From Grammothele lineata (lineage: Eukaryota; Basidiomycota; Agaricomycetes; Polyporales; Polyporaceae): a stretch of DNA of 64,000 nt. Below are positions 58,081 through 64,000 of the stretch, piece after piece. Location: positions 1 through 64,000 of the forward strand of contig NDFF03000041.1 in NCBI GenBank assembly GCA_002150815.3. The letters run 5' to 3'. The position numbers were made by a program, and so were the translations under genes. Numbering within the stretch: position 1 is the stretch's first letter; every line of letters begins with the position of its first letter. The notes below the pieces were generated by a model that was not told the origin of the DNA, ran no database searches, and was given only the letters and a program-made list of their open reading frames with translations.

Positions 58081-60576
58081 ATGGCCACAAGTCTCTCTAC
58101 GAGTATGAAAGAGTCCGAAGGGAAGGAGAGCACGACGATCCGATTTGAATGGACGCTCCGGGGCCTTGCGAACATCTTCGAGAACAGGTACGCATACACC
58201 TCGAATGTTCCTTCTGCATGCTCTTATGCATTTATAGCAAGGGAGATGCGAAGTCAAAGGTGATCAAGTCCCCGCGGTTTGGCGATGGTCGATGGCAAGT
58301 CAGTCTTGCGCTGAGGGCTCGTGGGAGGTGCGAAGTTCAGTCCGTGCGCAGATCCTGTTCTATGCGAACTCGGGGAACGTCGGAACGGACGGGCAGACGT
58401 TTGTTAGCCTCTATCTATGGTGCGAAGTAAGTTCATCAGCATGTACACCCGGAGTCGCCTCCTTTGACCTCGTGGTGCAGCCGACGACTCAGGAGAAGGA
58501 AGCCGCAATCAATGGAAAGTGGGTTCAATATTGCTAAACTCACAGCATATTGTTGAATTTATACATGTATGCTATCGAAGGTGGTCTCGGGAGGGCTTGT
58601 TCAACTTTGGTTTCGAGATTCGAAAGTAAGCCCTATCAACCTTTCTTTCTACACACACCTCTAACGCATGGAACATGCGTAGTCTGACCAAAACCATGGT
58701 TTACAATCACAAAGAAGCTCACGACCATGCTTTCTATCATCCTGGGGTGAGTCCAGTCTTGTTCACCTCGCCCAACTCTCACAGAATGCTGAGTACATTA
58801 TAGGCGCAGAACTGGGGATGGGCACAGTTTGCGAAACGAGAGATGGTATACTACCAACCTGCCGCCGTCAAACAGAATGATGCCTTTGTGATAGTTTGCA
58901 CTATCACGTCCGCCCCCACACCCCCAGGGCCGGTACCTGCCATACCCCGATACGTCGTGTCCAAAGATTTCTTGGATTCTATAGGAGGGCTTCTTGACGA
59001 GTAAGTTCTGTGTCGCCGTATAATGAATGCCTCTCATGTCTTTACAGCCCATTATATTCGGACGTCGAGTTCATACTACCCCGGCGTGGAAGTGCCCTGC
59101 CACGCAAGATATATGCGGCTCGAAAGCTGCTCCAGCGGGTCGACTACTATGATGCGAGTCCGTGCTTCTTGCCCGAGCACGCAGGAGTCCGACTCACGTT
59201 CGTGCAGTGTTCCACTCTGGATTCGCCGAAAGCACTTCAGATCTTGAATCGTTCCGAGACGTCAATGTGCCCGACGATGCTAGCGTCTCTGACGTGGGCG
59301 CGTATGCGCAGCACTTCGACGATTCCGACGCCGAAGACGACGATACGTTCTATGTCGACCAAGACTTCACCAATGACGACTCGGAGCCACATGAAGACTC
59401 ACGGATCGACTATAGGCCGCCGCAAGCAGATCCTCCGACTATCAGGCCAGTTTCAATGTGTGTCGATGATAATCCAGAACACCGGCGGACTGACGAAGAC
59501 GACGAGGAAGGTCGTAACACGCGGCAGAAAACTTCCCACCCGTCGACTCCGCGCGCGCGGGAACTAGCGCTGGAACAGCTCGAGGCCCGGTCAGTCAATG
59601 CGTCCTTATTGGATGCTGGGCCCGATCAAGCCGATACCGACGTCCCTGGCCCAAAGAAGACACGCGTGCTCGTCAGAGATGTGGCATATACCACCTACCG
59701 CGCTGTGTTATACTACGTACGCTCCGTCCCTCCGTGTCTCCTCTTCGTTGCTAGCTAACGCTCTACCTGCGCATATATCCAGCTCTACACCAATACCATC
59801 GTCTTCGCGCCCCTATCATCCTCCTTCCTCACTTCCACCTCCGTCTCCGCGCCTACCGCACTGTCGTTCTCCGCTTCCGCGTCCGGCACGCCTGCGGCGC
59901 TCGCCGAAAGCCAGCACAATCACGCACACTCCAACTCGCACGCGTTCGTGGGCTCGCGCGTTTCGGAGGTGCCTATGGCCGCGCTCCTCGGCCCACGATC
60001 GCGTCGGGAGTGGATGACGGATTGGGAACGCGCAAACCCGGGGCGTCCCCGGCCCCCATCAGCAAAGAGCGTATACCGCCTCGCGGATAGTGAGTGCACC
60101 CCTTCTTCTCCAAGGCTCGGGGCGCGCCGTAGGCATGGGCTGACCACAGCACTTGCCTGTAGAGCTCGGGCTGCAGGAGCTCAAGGAGCGCGCGTTCCAG
60201 CACATCGTCAAGTCGCTTACCGTTGACAACGTCACGCACGAAGTCTTCTCTGCGTTCTGTGTCGCGTTCGAGGACGTGCGCAAGGTGCGATTCTTATTCT
60301 CGCCGTCGCTGTCAACTCGCTGATCTGGCTGTAGGTGGAGCTCGACTACCTGTTCGAGCACTGGAAGGATGTGCGTAAGGGCGCGATGCTCTCGATCGGG
60401 CAGCAACTGCGGTTGGGCAGGTTCCCCGGGTTCGAGGAAGGTGTGTATCCCATTCAAATTTCGGGGCTTGAGGCTTCTCGCTCATGATCTATAACGTAGT
60501 GTGGCCCATGATCTTGCAGAATCTCATGACGGAGGACAAGAAGAGCGAAAATGGAGACGCTGCCAGCGTCCGCTGA
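58081..60576 (+). CDS. MATH-BTB domain protein
   Basis: About 13 exons with consistent phases, starting at 58081. The N-terminal MATH domain begins FEWTLRGLANIF and continues with SPRFGDGRWQ, FVSLYLWCE, GKWSREGLFNFGFEI, HAFYHPGAQNWGWAQF and FVIVCTI. The BTB/POZ domain starts DPLYSDVEFILP, then YAARKLLQRVDYYDAMFHSGFAE. A long acidic, disordered insert separates this from the rest of the BTB (YTTYRAVLYYLYT and YRLADKLGLQELKERAF). The C-terminus (DVRKGAMLSIGQQ..) resembles a BACK-like end. MATH-BTB proteins are substrate adaptors of Cullin-3 ubiquitin ligases. The very large BTB insertion is common in basidiomycete members. Confidence 0.85.
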
Positions 60577-61221
60577 TGACGATGCTCTTGCCGTCCCTAC
60601 AGGCGGCATATCTCAATGTCTTGCTATCTGATGCTTGCTGTCGCGTCCCGCACCGTTCTTTGTACGTTGTCAATGTTGCTGTGTTTAATTGGGCGCATAT
60701 AGTCTCCTCTTGATATCATCGTACTTCACGACCGGTTTGGCGATCTGTCGAATCGTTGGCTGTGAGTGGAGCATGGTGCAAGATTATACGGAGATGTTCT
60801 CGTGAGTGACGTGACCAACTTGAATTTGGACAGGCCATGATGGCTGTTCCCAAAGCTTCAAGGCGAAGTACGAAGTTAACGCAAGATCCGCCAGATCTAA
60901 ATTCCTAAAACACATGGAAAGTGGTGTTACCCACGTTGGTACGACATCTAACGACTTTCATTGAAAGCTTGTTTTATGTGCTAGTCATGAGAACGCGGTC
61001 CCACCCCCCGCTTGCGTTTTTCAGTCCCAGCCGCCCGAAGCGTTACTGAGTCGTGGAGAGCGTTCAAACTTTCCGGCTCCGTGTATCCCCGCCAGATGAA
61101 GACGCCATTACCCATATACCATAGCAGTACGCCGCAGGCCAACGCCTGATCGGCACCTCTCACTGAGATGCGCAAGTGACCTCGCGAGTCGCCCTGATCG
61201 CTGTTTCTCAATCGAACCACC
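60577..61221. other. Intergenic, no gene supported
   Basis: 3' flank of MATH-BTB and leader of the hydrolase. Minus-strand frames are shadows. Confidence 0.4.
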
Positions 61222-62526
61222 ATGTCCTCCCCATCTTTCTCTGAGACCTGGCTTGACGGTCCCGGCCTCCACCGCTTCTACACACGCACATACCATGTGC
61301 CTCAGGGTACACCGCCCAAGGCCATCGTCGTCTTCGTTCACGGCTTCAACGACCACATCTCGCGCTACGAGGACATCCATACATGCTGGGCACAGCGCGG
61401 TGTCGCCGTCTTCGCGTACGACCTCCGCGGGTTCGGCCGCACCGCGCTCGATGCTGAGCATCGCAGCCCGAACGCGGCGTACGGCCGCACGAATCGCACG
61501 CAGGAACTGCGCGACTTGGAGCACTGGGTGGGACACGTGGCGCGCATGTTTCCGGGCACGCCGCTCTTCGTCATGGGGTACTCCGCGGTGAGCTTGGCAC
61601 GTCCGATTGAATCGGCGGAGTACTTATGTCTTTCGCACCGAATGTCATGACATTGGACGCGTTTGAAGAGCGGCGGGCTAGCGCTGTCGTTCGCGACGCG
61701 CGCCGAGGGGCCGCCTTCCTGCACGACCGTATCAAAGGTATCTGGGATCATTGCTCAGGCACCGCTCATACGCTTGGGCTACGAAGAGTCACAACTCACG
61801 CTGTGGTTTGTGTGGTGCGCCAGCAAGATTGCGCCCAACCTGCCTATTCCCTCCGCCGCGATGGAAGAGGCAAGTCCTATCCGCATCCTTCGATGATCGC
61901 GCGTTGATGCGGACAATGAGTAGTTCTACACTCGAGACAAGGACGTTGTCGAAATTATCAAGAAGGACCCGTTGCGAAGAATACAGGGGACCGCGCTGGG
62001 GATTGAGGATATGCTATCTCGGGTGCGAAGACCCTCTAGCCGCCTGCAATTTGGTGGTTCAGTGCTCACCATCTGCATTGATTTAGAACGCCGAGCTGCT
62101 TACCCACGAGGAGTACAACCGTTGGCCCAAAGATCTTCCGGTGTGTGCAAGTACGAGTCGCTTCGTTGGTTCAAGCTCACGCAGCATGATCCTCGACGCA
62201 GCTCTTGATGGCATGGGGCACGGCCGACGTCGTGAGTGCGCAAGAACCTCGACAAAGTTCAGCTTGCTGACGACCTCGTGTAGGTGACTTCTCCGAAAGC
62301 TGGGATCGAGTTCTTCAATAAGGTCGACATTCCGGACAAGAGATTAGCCCAGTACGAGGTGAGCCCGGGATGCCTCGCGTAGAATTGTGGTCCTCATGTA
62401 TGACTGTGCACTTCTCGACAGGGAGCGTTCCACGACCTTTTGCATGACGCTGAGGGCGTTCCGGAGAAGGCCACCGACGACTACATCTCCTGGATAGAGG
62501 CCCATATCCGCAGGCCGACGGCCTGA
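61222..62526 (+). CDS. Monoacylglycerol-lipase-type serine hydrolase, 309 residues
   Basis: Exons 61222-61587, 61669-61869, 61924-62022, 62087-62140, 62202-62231, 62284-62358 and 62422-62526. AIVVFVHGFNDH holds the HG oxyanion motif, and YDLRGFGRT is the typical D-x-x-G-x-G-x-S/T block. The nucleophile elbow is split by intron 1 and reads MGYSASGG. GTADVVTSP carries the acid, and GAFHDLLHD carries the His followed by the E/D-G block. This triad layout is that of monoacylglycerol lipases (Hydrolase_4 family), which release glycerol and fatty acid. Two oddities: the second intron begins with GC (GCAAGT), and the elbow has Ser instead of Gly at its last position (G-Y-S-A-S). Probably cytosolic or lipid-droplet bound (inference). 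Confidence 0.85.
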
Positions 62527-62659
62527 CCCAAGCGCGCGCATTCAACTCGCTACACCAATTGCGCTGTAGATAACACGCCTAGCCATTCTGAGGTTCATTG
62601 TACTAATACATGAAGATGGAGCACATACGAATCGTAGACAAATGAACACATATGAACCA

Positions 62660-64000
62660 TCACTTCCCCCCCATAAGCATTTTCCGGAAATCATCCTGAC
62701 CCTTCCCGGCACCTCCGTCTGTCGTCTGGGGAGCAGCAGCAGCCGAGCCGCCAACAGTGGAAGAACTTGCGCTCGCAGCTGGCTTGAAGCCCAGGCCGCG
62801 CTGCTTGCTTCCCAGGCCGGCACGCGGGCGCGAGGCCGCTGCACGGGGAACAAAGAGCCCCGCATTCGCGGTAGGAGGCGCGATCGGTCGTGACGATGAC
62901 GCTGATGGGCCTGGTGCGCCTTCGGCGGCGACGATCGTGAGCGTGGCGCCATTGAAGACAATGGAATCAGGCCGGAGAAGTAGCTTTCCTGCCTCCTGGA
63001 GGGCGTGCGCAAGACATTAGAGGGAATAGCGGTAGTGCAGAACCTAAAGACTTACCGCTGCATTTTCGAGTTCGACCTCTGCTTCGTTGAGATCCTGGAA
63101 GACTTCGACGCGCTTGACCTGAGCATGCTTCTCAAGAGCCTGCTGAAGGAGGCCCTCTTGCGTTCTTGCGGGGAGGTTGCGCACCCGGACAGAACGGTTG
63201 CGAACTTCTGCGCGATACCCTGGCGCCCTTTAACGTCTGTCAGAAGTCGCTCTTATGCTCACAACATAAGAAAACTCACTTGTTCTTTCCACGAACGCGT
63301 GAATCAGCAAGTGTTACAGCCATACGCCGCTTTTTGAGCTCATGATTGTTAGCGGCAAGAGCTGAGCGCGCGTCGTCCTCGTTTTCGAACTCGACGAAGG
63401 CAAAGCCCTTGGAGCGGCCTTTATCATCCAGGATCATCCGCACGTCTTTCACCGCTCCGTACTGGACACCATCCCAGTGAGTATACGATAAAGGTACGTC
63501 TCACAATGACTTACCGTCTTAAACACATTTTCCAGGTCTTCTTTCGTCACCATCTTGCTAAGGCCGGCAACGTAGACCTCGCGATCGTTCGCATCGCTGT
63601 CCGTGCGCTCCTTCTTGCGCTCGGGGTTGGAGATGTACACAGACATCTTGTGGCCGTCGTCCATGTCAGTCCCGTTGAGCTCCAAGGCGCTTTCGGCGGA
63701 CGTCTGACACAGAGATCAGCATGTGAACACGAAAGAATAGATGAATGACATACTGGGGAAGTGTACTGCACATAGCAAAATCGACGCGTACTCTTGAACT
63801 TCTTGCTTGGCCAGCGCACGTCGAAGATTTCACCGTACTGCATAGAGATGAGTAATGCTCTCGAATACCTGAACAGTAACATACCTTGCCGAACAGTGTC
63901 CGGATGAAGGTGTCGTCTGCCTTCTCAGGGAAGTTCGTGATGTAGAGCGTAGACCGCCATGCAAGATGAACGGCGATCTCCTTGCCACGGACTCGCTTCT
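62660..64000 (-). CDS. PRP24/SART3-type U4/U6 snRNP recycling factor, 3' part
   Basis: Reads through the window's right edge. In order: an RRM with STLYITNFPE (RNP2) and RRFCYVQY (RNP1), a second RRM with EVYVAGLSKMV and KGFAFVEF, a further RRM-like unit starting SVRVRNLPARTQEG, a low-complexity Ala/Ser/Gly linker, and the C-terminal GQDDFRKMLMGGK. This last motif matches the LSm-interaction tail of Prp24/SART3, which binds the LSm2-8 ring on U6 and promotes U4/U6 annealing. The splice join near 63250 is unresolved: the obvious GTGAGT donor gives the wrong phase, while a donor 11 nt earlier would fit. Nuclear. Confidence 0.85.

Noticed and set aside
1..64000. tRNA, rRNA, telomere repeats or bacterial-type operons
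   Set aside because: No such signals were recognised; gene structure is that of a fungal nuclear chromosome.

Overview
The window is nuclear DNA of a filamentous basidiomycete, most likely a wood- or litter-associated agaricomycete. This is inferred from dense short GT-AG introns (about 50-80 nt), GC-rich codon use, multi-exon genes with fungal domain sets, and Copia-type retroelement remains. No tRNA, rRNA, CRISPR array, bacterial operon or origin was recognised.

Left end (1-2.1 kb): the 5' end of a minus-strand Copia retrotransposon (gag start, half-tRNA primer site, complete 223-bp LTR), then one plus-strand member (A1) of the gene family that dominates the right half. 3.6-14.7 kb: six paralogous small secreted proteins (N1-N6, 3 exons each, NIS1-like architecture), the last with a one-base frameshift. 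A C2-domain protein gene sits among them. 16.4-20.7 kb: a tandem duplication of a single-span membrane protein with an N-terminal PPAY motif. 22.6-27.0 kb: a Ser/Thr-rich single-pass surface protein and an alpha/beta hydrolase.

27.5-57.8 kb: the most unusual part. Twelve loci, plus A1, belong to a clustered family whose genes share a 5' cassette: a first exon usually of 47 nt encoding a basic, NLS-like start (M-x-V-T-T-R-K-R-A-R-E), a second basic exon, an exon with a DPLxEL motif, an exactly 5-nt micro-exon, and a short coiled-coil-like exon. Ten of these loci (A2-A11), and A1, continue into a conserved domain of unknown function (family A: GFVF..ARLC, IDSP, LPCR, WFPR.LRES). Two (B1, B2) continue into a coiled coil and a PD-(D/E)XK nuclease-like domain. 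Five of the twelve cluster loci are broken: frameshifts (A3), a 500-bp solo LTR (A7), nonsense codons (A9), and fragments (A8, A10). Flanking segments are duplicated with the genes, so the cluster is growing and decaying by tandem duplication. A short motif, TGACCAC(C), recurs in the introns next to the micro-exon. A perfect 25-bp-TIR MITE lies beside B1.

Right end (58-64 kb): ordinary single-copy genes, namely a MATH-BTB protein, a monoacylglycerol-lipase-type hydrolase, and the 3' part of a PRP24/SART3 splicing factor.

Exon limits were worked out by hand from splice consensus, reading phase and comparison between paralogs. Stated lengths are sums of those exons and no search was run.
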